Shown: positions 29,908 to 39,932, counted from the first letter of the stretch. The stretch: DNA of 64,000 nt from AP-15 sp963799085 (GCA_963799085.1 CAWCWA010000021.1:62001-126000); one strand, 5' to 3'. Translations and numbers: made by a program. Notes: generated by a model from the sequence alone, not told the origin.

Positions 29908-29936
29908 GGGCCTCCGGCCTCGTTTGCTTTTTTCTC
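29908..29936 (+). terminator. Possible intrinsic terminator after the PhoX-like gene
   Basis: GGGCC-TCC-GGCCT forms a short GC stem with a 3-base loop, followed by CGTTTGCTTTTTTCTC. The position, just after the likely stop of the PhoX-like gene and before glgP, fits termination. The stem is only five pairs. Confidence 0.4.
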
Positions 29937-30014
29937 TCCGGGAGCGTCATGTCATGGTCATGATCTGGCGCCAGAGGTGGCGGCGCGCCGGAACTTCGGC
30001 GGATGAGGCACCCT

Positions 30015-32522
30015 ATGGACGATCACGACGCAGCGCTGACATCGCAGCCACCGGAGGCGCCGCCGCCAGATCTGCTCGAACAATACGGCTGCGGACCGAT
30101 CCAGTTTTCAGGTCGCAGCGATGCGCTCTACGAGCGGCATTTGCTGTTCGACGACGTCATCGATCCGCTCGCGGCCGGCTCTCGCGAACGCTTCGAGGCC
30201 GCCGCGCGATCGGTCAGGGATGTGATGTCGCAGCGCTGGGTCAGAACCGAGCGCACCTATAACCGCCTCAATCCGAAGCGCATCTACTATCTGTCGATGG
30301 AATTTCTGATCGGCCGCTCCCTTGCCAACAACGTAACCAATTTGTTGCTGGATCCGTTCGTGCGCAGGGCGGTCCAGCAACGGGATCTCGACTGGTTCGG
30401 CTTGATCGAGGAGGAGCCGGACGCCGGTCTCGGCAATGGCGGGCTCGGACGGCTTGCCGCCTGCTTTCTCGATTCGATGGCGACGATGCAGCTGCCGGCC
30501 ATGGGCTACGGGCTGCGCTACGAATACGGCATGTTCCGACAAACGATCGAGGACGGCTGGCAGCGCGAGCACCCGGACAACTGGCTGCGGCGGAACGATC
30601 CGTGGGAAGTTGGCCGCCTCAAGGAAGCGGTCGAGATCAAGCTCAACTCTTCGTTCAGGATGCACCAGGGGACGCTGGAAATCGTCCGCGGCCGGCCCTC
30701 GACTGTCATCGGCATCCCGTTCGACCGGCCGGTGGCCGGCTATGGCGGCAAGACGATCAACACACTGCGTTTGTGGTCGGCGGCCTCGCACGACGATTTC
30801 GACTTTCAGGAGTTCAGCAGCGGCGATTTCGTCGGTGCGCTGGTCGGGAGTCTCGCCGCGCACACATTGACCCGCGTGCTATATCCCGACGACAGCACCG
30901 AAGTCGGGCAGGCACTGCGTTTCGCGCAGGAACATTTTCTGGTGGCCTGTTCGCTCGCCGATCTGGTGCGCCGCTTTCACCACCGCAACGGCGATTGGCG
31001 CGGTCTTCCGGACAAGGTCGCAATCCAGCTCAACGACACTCACCCGACCCTGGCGGTTCCCGAGCTGATGCGGATTCTGCTCGACGAGGCGCATCTCGGC
31101 TGGGACGAGGCGTGGGACATTACGCAGCGGACGTTGGCCTACACCAATCACACGCTGCTGCCCGAAGCTCTTGAAAGATGGCCGCTCCACTACTTCGAGC
31201 AACTGCTGCCGCGTCAGCTGGAAATAATCTTCGAAATCAACCGCCGCTTTCTCGATGTCGTGCGAACCCGCTGGCCGTCGGATAAGGGGCGCATCGAGCG
31301 CATGGGTCTGATCGAGGAGGGTCCCGACCGGAAGGTGCGGATGGCAAACTTGGCGATCGTCGGCTCGCACAGCACCAACGGCGTCGCCGCAATCCATTCG
31401 AACCTGCTGCGGACGAGGACGGTCAAGGATCTCGCCGAAATGTTTCCGGAGCGGTTCAACAACAAGACGAACGGGATCACGCCGCGGCGCTGGCTACTAA
31501 TGGCAAATCCGGGGCTCGCCCGCACGATCACGGAGACGGTCGGAGAGGGCTGGGTGACCGATCTGGACGAGTTGCAAAAGCTTCGCCCGCTCGCCGACGA
31601 CCCAGCCCTGCGCGAGCGGTTTGTCCAGGCCAAGAGCCAAGCAAAGCTGCGTTTTGTCGACTGGGTCAAGTCGAGCTGCGGTCAAAGTATCGATCCAGAC
31701 AGCATTTTCGACTGCCAGATCAAGCGCATCCACGAATATAAGAGGCAGCTGCTGAATGCGCTTCGCATCATCGTATTATACAACAGGCTTAGAGAGAACC
31801 CGAACCTGGACCTGACGCCGCGCACCTTTTTCTTCGCCGGCAAAGCGGCGCCCGCCTATCGACTGGCGAAGCTGATCATCAAGTTCCTGAGCAATTTGGC
31901 CGGGACGGTCGATGGCGACCCCGTGACGCGCGGCCGGATAAAGGTCGTGTTTCTTCCCGAATACTGCGTTTCGCTTGCCGAGCGATTAATCCCGGCGGCC
32001 GACGTCTCCAACCAGATTTCGACCGCCGGCTACGAAGCCAGCGGCACGAGCAATATGAAGTTCATGATGAACGCAGCGCTGACGATCGGCACCCGCGACG
32101 GCGCGACGATCGAAATGGCTCAGGAAGCCGGCGAAGAGAATTTCTTTCTGTTCGGGCTTACCGCACAGCAGGTTGCCGAGAGTACATCCTGGTACAATCC
32201 GCACTGGCATTATGACCACGAGCCCGAGACCCGCGCGGCGTTGGACCTAATCTCCTCCGACTATTTCAGCCGCTATGAGCCCGGCATTTTCACGCCAATT
32301 CACCAAGCACTGCTCGATCAAGGCGACCATTATATGCACCTTGCGGATCTCAGAGCCTATCTCGCGGCGGATCAAGCGCTCTGCCGGCTTTACCGGGATC
32401 GCGACGGATGGGCGCGCAAGGCGATCCTGAACGTTGCCAGTTCGGGGAAGTTTTCCAGTGACCGCACGATTGCCCAATACGCGGCCGAGATCTGGGATGC
32501 CAAGCCGTGCCCGGTTCCATAG
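30015..32522 (+). CDS. glgP: Glycogen/starch phosphorylase
   Basis: This 835-residue enzyme phosphorolyses alpha-1,4-glucan to glucose-1-phosphate. Conserved blocks include YYLSMEFLIGRSLANN, GNGGLGRLAACFLDSMAT, HPTLAVPELMRILLDE, NKTNGITPRRWLL, KRIHEYKRQLLNALR and the pyridoxal-phosphate site EASGTSNMKFMMNAAL. ATG 30015 has GAGG seven bases upstream, and ATG 30003 is the alternative. It is followed 15 bases later by phosphoglucomutase, which would convert the product to glucose-6-phosphate. The frame is intact. Confidence 0.95.
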   Translation: MDDHDAALTSQPPEAPPPDLLEQYGCGPIQFSGRSDALYERHLLFDDVIDPLAAGSRERFEAAARSVRDVMSQRWVRTERTYNRLNPKRIYYLSMEFLIGRSLANNVTNLLLDPFVRRAVQQRDLDWFGLIEEEPDAGLGNGGLGRLAACFLDSMATMQLPAMGYGLRYEYGMFRQTIEDGWQREHPDNWLRRNDPWEVGRLKEAVEIKLNSSFRMHQGTLEIVRGRPSTVIGIPFDRPVAGYGGKTINTLRLWSAASHDDFDFQEFSSGDFVGALVGSLAAHTLTRVLYPDDSTEVGQALRFAQEHFLVACSLADLVRRFHHRNGDWRGLPDKVAIQLNDTHPTLAVPELMRILLDEAHLGWDEAWDITQRTLAYTNHTLLPEALERWPLHYFEQLLPRQLEIIFEINRRFLDVVRTRWPSDKGRIERMGLIEEGPDRKVRMANLAIVGSHSTNGVAAIHSNLLRTRTVKDLAEMFPERFNNKTNGITPRRWLLMANPGLARTITETVGEGWVTDLDELQKLRPLADDPALRERFVQAKSQAKLRFVDWVKSSCGQSIDPDSIFDCQIKRIHEYKRQLLNALRIIVLYNRLRENPNLDLTPRTFFFAGKAAPAYRLAKLIIKFLSNLAGTVDGDPVTRGRIKVVFLPEYCVSLAERLIPAADVSNQISTAGYEASGTSNMKFMMNAALTIGTRDGATIEMAQEAGEENFFLFGLTAQQVAESTSWYNPHWHYDHEPETRAALDLISSDYFSRYEPGIFTPIHQALLDQGDHYMHLADLRAYLAADQALCRLYRDRDGWARKAILNVASSGKFSSDRTIAQYAAEIWDAKPCPVP

Positions 32523-32537
32523 GGAGGATCAGAAGCC

Positions 32538-34184
32538 ATGGCCGTTTCGCCGCTGGCGGGCAAGCCCGCGCCAAAGGAGATTCTGGTCGATCTCGCCCGG
32601 CTGGAACACGAATATTTCAATCGGCGGCCCGATCTCGACGACCCGAACCAGTTGGTCAGCTTCGGCACCAGCGGGCATCGCGGCTCGTCGCTGCATGGCA
32701 CGTTTACCGAAACGCACATCCTGGCGATCACGCAAGCCATCTGCGACTACCGCAAGGGGCATGGCGCCACCGGCCCGCTTTTCATGGGAAAGGACACACA
32801 CGCGCTTTCCGGGCCGGCCCAGCGCACCGCACTCGAAGTATTGGCCGCCAACGGCGTGGAGACCGTCATTCAGCGTGACGACGGGGTGACGCCGACCCCG
32901 GTCGTCTCCCGCGAAATCCTTGTCCATAACCGCGGCCGCTCTGATCGCCTGGCCGACGGCATTGTCGTCACCCCTTCGCACAACCCGCCGGAGGATGGCG
33001 GCTTGAAATACAACCCGACCAATGGCGGGCCTGCGGAGACCGAAGTCACGCGATGGATCGAAGATCGCGCCAATGAGCTTTTGCGGGGCCGCAACGCCGA
33101 AGTGAAGTGCCTGGATTTCACCGCGGCGATTAATGCAAACACGACGCGTCAGGAAGATTTTATCCAGCCTTATGTCGAAGACTTGCGCAATGTCATCGAT
33201 ATGGACGTAATTCGCGCGGCCGGCATCAAGCTCGGCGTCGATCCATTAGGCGGAGCCGCCGTTCACTACTGGGAACCGATCAACGCGCTCTACAAATTGG
33301 ATATTGCCGTCGTCAATCCACGGGTCGACCCGACCTTCTCGTTTATGACTGTCGATCATGACGGCGTCATTCGCATGGACTGCTCCAGCCCGTATGCGAT
33401 GGCCCGGCTCGTCGGCCTCAAGGACCGATACCGGGTCGCCTTCGCCAATGATCCCGACGCGGATCGGCACGGGATCGTGACCCCGAGCGCCGGGTTGATG
33501 AACCCGAACCATTATTTGTCGGTGGCGATCTGGTACCTCTTGACCCACCGCCCGAGTTGGCCCGCTGCGAGTGCGGTTGGCAAGACCGTCGTCACCAGCG
33601 GCATGATCGACCGGGTCGTGCGCAATCTCGACCGCCGCCTGGTCGAGGTGCCGGTCGGCTTCAAATGGTTTGCGCCCGGGTTGTTCGACAGCTCGTGCTG
33701 CTTTGGCGGCGAGGAGAGCGCTGGAGCGAGCTTTCTGCGCCGCGACGGCAGTGTGTGGACCACAGACAAGGACGGCCCGATCATGGATCTGCTGGCCGCC
33801 GAAATCACCGCCCGGACGGGCAAGGATCCGGGCGAGCACTACGATTTATTGCAGGCGGAATTTGGCGCCATGTACTACACCCGGATCGACGCCCCGGCGA
33901 CGCCAGAGCAAAAGGCGAAATTGGCGAAGCTGTCGCCCGAGGCGGTCACTGCGCCGGAAATGGCCGGCGAGCCGATTGTCGCAAGGATTACCCGCGCGCC
34001 GGGCAACGATGCGCCGATCGGCGGCCTCAAGGTCAGCACCCGCAATGGCTGGTTCGCGGCGCGTCCGTCAGGGACCGAGGCCGTCTACAAGATCTACGCC
34101 GAAAGCTTCAAGGACGAACAGCATCTGCAAGCGATAGTCGACGGCGCGCGGCAAATCGTCGGCAACGCTCTGGGAGGGGTCTGA
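32538..34184 (+). CDS. pgm: Phosphoglucomutase (alpha-D-glucose phosphate-specific)
   Basis: This 548-residue enzyme interconverts glucose-1- and glucose-6-phosphate. The catalytic serine loop is TPSHNPPEDGG, the magnesium site NDPDADRHG, the sugar-binding loop GGEESAG and the phosphate-binding loop ARPSGTEAVYK. The N-terminal SFGTSGHRGSS is typical of the bacterial Pgm type. GGGAGG lies upstream of the ATG. It forms a two-gene glycogen-utilisation unit with glgP. No glycogen synthesis genes (glgA, glgB, glgC) are in the window. Confidence 0.94.
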   Translation: MAVSPLAGKPAPKEILVDLARLEHEYFNRRPDLDDPNQLVSFGTSGHRGSSLHGTFTETHILAITQAICDYRKGHGATGPLFMGKDTHALSGPAQRTALEVLAANGVETVIQRDDGVTPTPVVSREILVHNRGRSDRLADGIVVTPSHNPPEDGGLKYNPTNGGPAETEVTRWIEDRANELLRGRNAEVKCLDFTAAINANTTRQEDFIQPYVEDLRNVIDMDVIRAAGIKLGVDPLGGAAVHYWEPINALYKLDIAVVNPRVDPTFSFMTVDHDGVIRMDCSSPYAMARLVGLKDRYRVAFANDPDADRHGIVTPSAGLMNPNHYLSVAIWYLLTHRPSWPAASAVGKTVVTSGMIDRVVRNLDRRLVEVPVGFKWFAPGLFDSSCCFGGEESAGASFLRRDGSVWTTDKDGPIMDLLAAEITARTGKDPGEHYDLLQAEFGAMYYTRIDAPATPEQKAKLAKLSPEAVTAPEMAGEPIVARITRAPGNDAPIGGLKVSTRNGWFAARPSGTEAVYKIYAESFKDEQHLQAIVDGARQIVGNALGGV

Positions 34185-34304
34185 TCCCGGATATGGCGAT
34201 CACAGCCACATGGTACGCTGCATCGCTGATGCCCGCGGTCGGCGCTGGCCGTGGCACGGGAGCTCGGGTTAGACTCCGCCCGCGGCGTTCGGGAGGAGGT
34301 TGGC

Positions 34305-36023
34305 ATGTATGATTTGGTGATCCGCGGGGCGACGGTCGTCGACGGGCTCGGACGTGAGCCGCGGCGGGCCGATGTCGCGGTCGCGAACGGGCGGATCGCG
34401 GCACTCGGCGAGGTCGGGCGCGACGCCGACCGGCTGGTCGACGGCGGCGGTTTGACCCTGATGCCCGGTATCATTGACATCCACACGCATTACGACGCGC
34501 AGGTGACCTGGGACGCGACATTGTCGCCCTCGCCCTCGCTCGGCGTCACCACTGCGGTCATGGGGAATTGCGGCTTCGGCATTGTCCCCTCGCCGCCGGC
34601 GCTGCGCGACCTGATCATGCGCAATCTCGCTGTCGTCGAGGGCATGGACATCGACGCGCTGCGCGCCGGGATCAACTGGGAATTCCAGAGCTTTGCCGAG
34701 TATCTGGCGGCGGTTCGCCGGCGCGCCCCCTACGCCAATCTCGCGGTCTTTGTCGGGCATTCGGCGGTGCGCACGGCGGTCATGGGCGAGGACGCCTCGG
34801 TCCGCAAACAGCCGACCCCGGAAGAACTCGCCGAGATGAAGCGGCTCGTCGCCGAGGCCATGGGCCAGGGTGCGATAGGGCTCGGCGCCTCCTATTCGCT
34901 CAATCACTCCGGCTGGGGTGGTGTCCCGATGCCGTCGACGATCAGCGAATTGGCCGAGTTCGACGCACTCGTCGGCGCGATGGGGCCGCCCGGCCGAGGG
35001 GTCGTCGAGATCTCGTCGGGCCAGCGCCCGGTCGCCGAGATGGCGGAGATCGCCGGGCGCCACGGGCGGCGCATCTTTATGAGCACCGCACTCGCCCTCT
35101 ACAACGAGCAGTATCCTCGCCGCGCGATCGAGATGTACGAGGCGTGCGCTGCGGCACAGGCGCAGGGCAACCCGGTGCACATCCAGCTGACCTGCCAGCC
35201 GCTGTCGTTCGATTTCACGCTCGAGAGCGCCTATCCGTTCTACAGCCACGAGGCCTTTGAGCCGATCAAGGCCTATTCCCCGGACGAACTGAAGGCGGTG
35301 TTCCGCGATCCGGGCTTCCGCGAGCGGTTCCGGCAGAACTTGCGCCAGCCGCGGCCCGGCACCGTGTTCCAGGGCAATTGGAACCGCGTCGTCGTCGCCG
35401 TGCCGGCGTTGCGCAAGAATATGGGGCTGATGAACCGCAACATCGCCGAAATCGCGGGCGAGCGGAACCGCGACCCGCTCGACGTCTTCCTCGATCTCGG
35501 CCTCGAGGAGGATTCGAAGACGGCGTTCCTCGGCCTCTTCTTCAACGCGGTCGACGAGGGAGTGGCCGAACTCCTGAGGCACCCGGCCGGGGTCGTGGCG
35601 CTTTCCGACGCCGGCGCGCATCTGATGTATCTGTGCGATGCCGGGTTCGGGCTTTACCTGCTCGGGCATTGGGTGCGCGAGCGCGGGCTCTTCGACCTGC
35701 CCGAGGGCGTAAGGCGGCTGACGAGCCATCAGGCCGGGCTCTACGGCATCCCCGACCGCGGCCGGATCGAGACCGGCGCCTGCGCCGATCTGTTGCTGTT
35801 CGATCCGGAGAATGTCGGCGTGTCGCCGGCGCGGCGGGTCAACGATTTGCCGGGCGGCGGCCCACGCACGATCCGCGACCCCAAGGGTGTGCACGGCGTC
35901 TTCGTCAACGGCGTCGAGGTCTTCGACGGCAAGGATTACGCGCGCCTCGCCAAGGGGCCGGGCCAGGTCCTCGACCGCTTCCTGCCGACCGGGCCCTCGC
36001 TGATCCGCAACGCCGCGGAATAG
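34305..36023 (+). CDS. Amidohydrolase of the N-acyl-D-amino-acid deacylase type
   Basis: This 572-residue metallo-amidohydrolase contains the D-aminoacylase-type features: start YDLVIRGATVVDGLG, metal motif DIHTHYDAQ, TTAVMGNCGFG, GASYSLNHSG, and a C-terminal SDAGAHLMYLCD with a catalytic-type Asp and His, ending in the small beta-domain (FVNGVEVFDG). The ATG has GGAGGAGG nine bases upstream, the strongest ribosome-binding site nearby. The substrate could be N-acyl-D-amino acids or another cyclic or linear amide. Confidence 0.82.
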   Translation: MYDLVIRGATVVDGLGREPRRADVAVANGRIAALGEVGRDADRLVDGGGLTLMPGIIDIHTHYDAQVTWDATLSPSPSLGVTTAVMGNCGFGIVPSPPALRDLIMRNLAVVEGMDIDALRAGINWEFQSFAEYLAAVRRRAPYANLAVFVGHSAVRTAVMGEDASVRKQPTPEELAEMKRLVAEAMGQGAIGLGASYSLNHSGWGGVPMPSTISELAEFDALVGAMGPPGRGVVEISSGQRPVAEMAEIAGRHGRRIFMSTALALYNEQYPRRAIEMYEACAAAQAQGNPVHIQLTCQPLSFDFTLESAYPFYSHEAFEPIKAYSPDELKAVFRDPGFRERFRQNLRQPRPGTVFQGNWNRVVVAVPALRKNMGLMNRNIAEIAGERNRDPLDVFLDLGLEEDSKTAFLGLFFNAVDEGVAELLRHPAGVVALSDAGAHLMYLCDAGFGLYLLGHWVRERGLFDLPEGVRRLTSHQAGLYGIPDRGRIETGACADLLLFDPENVGVSPARRVNDLPGGGPRTIRDPKGVHGVFVNGVEVFDGKDYARLAKGPGQVLDRFLPTGPSLIRNAAE

Positions 36024-36032
36024 CCCCGCCCT

Positions 36033-36350
36033 TCAGCCGCGGCACTGGCGCTCGATCTGCATGTTGGCGAGAAACGGCGCCAGCGGGTGGGCGCCCATCG
36101 CGACCATGGCGCGGCTGTCGAACGCCACCAACGCCGCCCGCTGTTCGGCGGTCAGGCGAAAGCGGTCGGCATAGGCGGCGGGGTCGGCGATAAAGGCCGC
36201 ACGGCTCTCCCGGTCATGGGTCAGGCCGTGGAGGGCGGTCGTAAGCTCCACCAGTTCAGGCTTGATCGATTTGTAGTGCGGGTCGGGCGGATCTTCGGGC
36301 GGGCTGAACCAGCCGAGCGAGGCGTAATTATGATGCCAGCTCGGCTCCAT
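36033..36350 (-). CDS. LigA-like small subunit of a class III ring-opening dioxygenase
   Basis: This 105-residue helical protein matches the LigA family, the small subunit of protocatechuate-4,5-dioxygenase-type enzymes. Typical segments are LHGLTHDRESRAAFIADPAA, then RFRLTAEQRAALVAFD, and MGAHPLAPFLA. It overlaps the 3' end of the LigB gene by 23 bases, implying coupled expression. The start at 36350 is chosen because it begins MEPSWHHNY at the overlap. Confidence 0.72.
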   Translation of the reverse strand: MEPSWHHNYASLGWFSPPEDPPDPHYKSIKPELVELTTALHGLTHDRESRAAFIADPAAYADRFRLTAEQRAALVAFDSRAMVAMGAHPLAPFLANMQIERQCRG

Positions 36351-37086
36351 CGAGACGATGATCGGGCTTGCGCTCACCGAGCATGCCCGCGGCGCAGGCC
36401 CAGCAGCGCAATTCGACATTGCCGGCGGCGTCGAGTTCCGCCTCGTCATAGCCGATCAGCGATTTGAGGTTGCCGGCTGCTAGCCGCGCCAGCGCCTTTT
36501 CGTCCCAGGCTATATCGGGGCTCAAATAGCGCTCGGTTCCGGGAAAATGCGACATGCCGCCGCTCGCCAGCACCGCCGTCCGTAGCCCCATCGCGGTCAC
36601 GGTCGCGGCGACCGCCTGGCCGAAGGCATAGCAGCGCTCGATCGTCGGCTGCGGCGGCAGATAGGCGTTGACGTAGATCGGCAATACCGGATCGTCGACG
36701 CCGAGATGGTAGAGCGGGATGCCGATCGCGTAGTCGATCCTGGCGGTGCTCGAAAACGCCGGGTCGAAGCCCTGCCGATAGAGGCGGCGGACCAGCTCGA
36801 AGCCGATCTCGCCCGGCACCCGCCAGTGGAATTCATGGCCGGCGAAACTGCCGCGCGCCTCGCCCCCGACATGGATCGTGAAGGCGGGTGCGGCGGCGTG
36901 AAAGAACTGTTCGGCGTGGTCGTTCGAAAAGATGATCCAGAGATCGGGTGAAAGCGCCTTCAGCCGCGCGCCAATTTCGGCCGCCGCTTGCTTGACGCGC
37001 TCGACCGTGCCGCGGTCCTCGGTCTCGGGCAGGGTGAAGAATTGCGGGGCGTGCGGTAGCATCGCTCCGCCGACAATGCTCAACAT
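36328..37086 (-). CDS. Class III extradiol ring-opening dioxygenase, LigB-like subunit
   Basis: This is a 252-residue catalytic subunit of the LigB superfamily, non-haem Fe(II) enzymes that cleave catecholic rings. Candidate iron ligands are His in MLPHAPQFF near residue 12 and in SNDHAEQFF. GGMSHFPGTER carries the conserved catalytic His. With the LigA-like gene it makes an alpha/beta pair. The neighbourhood (Rieske remnant, cupin, alpha/beta hydrolase, amidohydrolases) hints at aromatic or heterocyclic catabolism, but the substrate is not determined. Confidence 0.78.
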   Translation of the reverse strand: MLSIVGGAMLPHAPQFFTLPETEDRGTVERVKQAAAEIGARLKALSPDLWIIFSNDHAEQFFHAAAPAFTIHVGGEARGSFAGHEFHWRVPGEIGFELVRRLYRQGFDPAFSSTARIDYAIGIPLYHLGVDDPVLPIYVNAYLPPQPTIERCYAFGQAVAATVTAMGLRTAVLASGGMSHFPGTERYLSPDIAWDEKALARLAAGNLKSLIGYDEAELDAAGNVELRCWACAAGMLGERKPDHRLDGAELAS

Positions 37087-37180
37087 TGCGGGCAAGCTCC
37101 TGATCGATCCATCTCCCGATCCTACCGCGGGTCGTGCTACCGTCGCAGCCAACACAAACGCTCTTTCGAGGAAACGTCCG

Positions 37181-38332
37181 ATGCCGCCATCCGCCGACGA
37201 TCCGCAGAGCGGGCCAGTCGCCGACATGCCGGCCGCTGCACCGGCCGAAACCAGCCACGAAGCGCCGATCCTGGAGGGCTCGCCTGGCGGCGAAGCGACC
37301 GATCGCGCGGCCGGTGAGGACGAATCCCATCGCCGGCGCCGGCGTCGTCGCCGCCGCAAGCCAACCCTCGGAGCCAACGCGCCCGCCGCCGAAGGCAACG
37401 GCGAAACGGCGGCGGAACCTGTCGCCTCGTCCGACGATCAGCCCGGCGAGACTGCCGCGGGTATGCCCGAAGGCGAGGCGCCGCGACACCCGGCACGCCG
37501 GCGGCGACGTCGGCGCCGCCCGCAGCAATCGGCAAATCTGGCCGTAGACGGCAACGCGGCGGAACCCGGGCTGGCGGCTGCTCCAGCAGCGGTGGAGGAT
37601 GGCCCAGCACCTTCCCCGACGCCGCCCCCGACCCCAATGCAGCGCCTGCGGCACCGCCGTCGTCCGCCGCGACGGCCGGCCGCGATGGCAGAGATCGGCA
37701 CTGACGGCGCTCAGTCGCCCCAGACGGCCGGAGAAGCTTCGACAGGGGACGCGACCCGGCCACCCCGGCGCCCGCGGCTGCGGGTCTTTGTGCCACGTCC
37801 GACGCCCGAGGAGCCGGCGCCCGCGGCGCGCGAGCCGGGAACCCGAGAGCGGCGCGGCCGCAATCCGAGAAGTCGCGACAACCGCGGCGCCGGGGCTGCT
37901 CCTGCCGAGCGACGCGCGCGGGATGACGGCGAGCGGCGCGAGCGTGTCGCGCGCGCCAAGGGTCCCCCAGGAAAGGGTCCCCCGGGCGCTCGCGACCGGC
38001 AGCGCGGCCGGGGCCGCGACGAGCCGCGGCAAAAGCCGCCGCAGAAACTCTACGCGCTCGAATCCGTGGTCGATCGCGGTTTCGAGGATATCGACGACGC
38101 GGCCGAGGACAGCGGCGTCAGGCGCGTGCATTGGACGATCGTCAAGCGCACTGTCGCTGACCAGAAGAGCGGCAAGCCGATGTCGGCGACCTATGTCTTG
38201 CAGCGCGAAGGCGCCGACACCGAGTATCCCAATCTTGGCGCCGCCCGCACCGCGGCCAACAAGACCATCGTTCACCCGGAAAAGCTCACCATGTCGAAAG
38301 CCGAACACGTTGCCGCCAAAAACAGTAAATAG
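37181..38332 (+). CDS. Arginine-rich low-complexity protein, probable nucleic-acid binder
   Basis: This 383-residue protein has two uninterrupted arginine runs (ten Arg at residues 51-60, about eight near 107-114) in Ala/Pro/Glu-rich linkers, then an RGR/RDR-rich middle (about 220-285). The last 100 residues are ordered and better conserved in style: LYALESVVDRGFEDIDDAAE, then VHWTIVKRTVADQKSGKPMS and ending KAEHVAAKNSK. This layout suggests RNA or DNA binding through the arginine tracts. ATG 37181 has GAGG nine bases upstream. I do not recognise the family. The region is diverged from the LigB gene by 94 bases. Confidence 0.6.
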   Translation: MPPSADDPQSGPVADMPAAAPAETSHEAPILEGSPGGEATDRAAGEDESHRRRRRRRRRKPTLGANAPAAEGNGETAAEPVASSDDQPGETAAGMPEGEAPRHPARRRRRRRRPQQSANLAVDGNAAEPGLAAAPAAVEDGPAPSPTPPPTPMQRLRHRRRPPRRPAAMAEIGTDGAQSPQTAGEASTGDATRPPRRPRLRVFVPRPTPEEPAPAAREPGTRERRGRNPRSRDNRGAGAAPAERRARDDGERRERVARAKGPPGKGPPGARDRQRGRGRDEPRQKPPQKLYALESVVDRGFEDIDDAAEDSGVRRVHWTIVKRTVADQKSGKPMSATYVLQREGADTEYPNLGAARTAANKTIVHPEKLTMSKAEHVAAKNSK

Positions 38333-38520
38333 ATGCGCTGTCGTTCAGTTTAATGAAAGGTATTAGTTAGGGAAGGTCTTCTCTATCGCGGCGGTGTGGT
38401 GTCAAGCTCGCTTCTCAGTGGTGCTTTCGCTTCCGAACAATAATGCCGTCTCGCAAGGCTCTCGCTTATCTCCGGGAGGTCGGCGCTATGACCGCCCCAT
38501 GATGGGTTCAGAAGGATGAG
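38333..38520. other. Spacer upstream of the truncated BrxL gene
   Basis: This holds no gene. It probably includes part of the deletion junction that removed the front of the brxL gene. No terminal repeats were seen. Confidence 0.4.
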
Positions 38521-39720
38521 GTGGAACAATCTGAACATCGTCCTGCCGAAGCGGAACCACGTTCCCGGCGAACTCACCTCGTCCATCGTCCCCGCGAGGG
38601 GCGCTTTTCCGCCGGGGCGAAACTCAATATCCTTCTTTCAGGCGGCTACTGCATCGGGCTGCTTGCGCCAGCGGAATTGGGTACCGTCCGTCCACATCCG
38701 GTGCCGGATGACACCGCATTCATGGATCGCATCCATGCCTACCTGCCGGGCTGGGATATCCCGAAGGTGAGCCGCAGGCTGTTCACCGATCACTTCGGAC
38801 TGGTATCCGACGTGCTCGCCGAGACCTTCTCGCGGCTGCGCTCGCAGGCGCGCTCCGGCATCCTGCAAGGGCGGGTACATCTCGGGGGCGCGCTCTCCGG
38901 CCGCGACGGCAACGCGGTCGGCAAGACCGTCTCAGGGCTCATGAAGCTGCTGTACCCGGAAGCCTCCGAGCCAGTTCCCGACGAAGACCTCGAATGGTCG
39001 GTGCGCCTCGCTCTGGAGTGCCGCAGGCGGGTCAAGGAGCAGCAGAAGCGGATCGGCTCCGCCGAGTTCCGCAACACGCAATTCTCCTACAGCATGGGCC
39101 TCGACGGGGTGGAGAAATTTGTCGTGACCCCAGAGCTGCAATCCGAGGACAGTATCGGGGCAGACCCGCTTTCGCATGGCCAGGTGTGGGCGATCAGTCC
39201 TGGCGGCCACGAAGAGCCGGTCGGGCTGTATCGGATCGAGGTCAACGAGGGGCCGGGCAGCGGCGTGCGCATTCTCAACCAAGCGCCGCCCGCACCGTTC
39301 CGGGAAAGCGTCAGGATCGCCGAGCAGAACCTATATGCTCGGGGCGGCGAATTGGTCGGTGATCGCAACCCTCGCGAACACGAATTCGCCGTCCAGCTGC
39401 GTTCGTTCGACGCCGCCAGATCCGCGAATCAAACCGGGGTGCCAGTCCTGCTCGCCTTAGCCTCGGCGCTGCTCGGCAAGCCGCTGAAGGGCGGGCTGGC
39501 GGTCGTCGGCGGCATTAATCTAGGTGGCTCAATCGAGGCAGTTCATAACCCTGTCGACGTGGTCGAACACGCGCTGTCAAAAGGCGCCTCCGGTATTCTG
39601 ATGCCGGTTTCCTGCCGCCGTCAGCTGGTTGACTTGTCCGACGACGTCGCGACCAAGGTGCAGGTGCTCTATTACTCGGACGCCGCCGACGCCCTTCGTA
39701 AGGTTTTGCACGAGGGATAG
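38521..39720 (+). pseudogene. brxL: Truncated BrxL (Lon-like BREX protein), orphan
   Basis: From about 38705 the protein follows the second half of BrxL: DTAFMDRIHAYLPGWDIPK, RLFTDHFGLVSDVLAE, AVGKTVSGLMKLLYP, LECRRRVKEQQKRIGSAEF and a C-terminal Lon-protease-like domain (LGKPLKGGLAVVGGINLGGS). BrxL is normally about 680-700 residues. Here the DNA-binding N-terminus and the AAA+ Walker motifs are gone, and the first 60 codons do not resemble the family. No brxA, brxB, brxC, pglX or pglZ is in the window. In many BrxL proteins a Ser sits where this copy has TGVPVLL. It is best considered a BREX relic. Confidence 0.7.
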
Positions 39721-39932
39721 TGTGGGCTCGCAGAGTGGCCGTAGGACGCATCAGCGGTGCGTCGAATTTGAAGTCGGGCGCCTGCCAGCTCGGTGGCAAT
39801 TCCGTGCACCGAAGGCGGCACCCCTGTCACTCTCGAGACATTGTTCGAGTTGGTGAAGGTTTGATTTCAGAATGCGCATACGGGCTGTCGCCAAGCGGCC
39901 TGTGAACGTCGGTCTGCCCTTCACCTCAGGAG
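39721..39932. other. Spacer after truncated brxL
   Basis: No supported gene, RNA or repeat was seen in these 212 bases. Confidence 0.4.

Noticed and set aside
38521..39720. A complete BREX system
   Set aside because: Only half of brxL is present. The type ISP methylase at the left edge is not PglX, and no other BREX gene was found.
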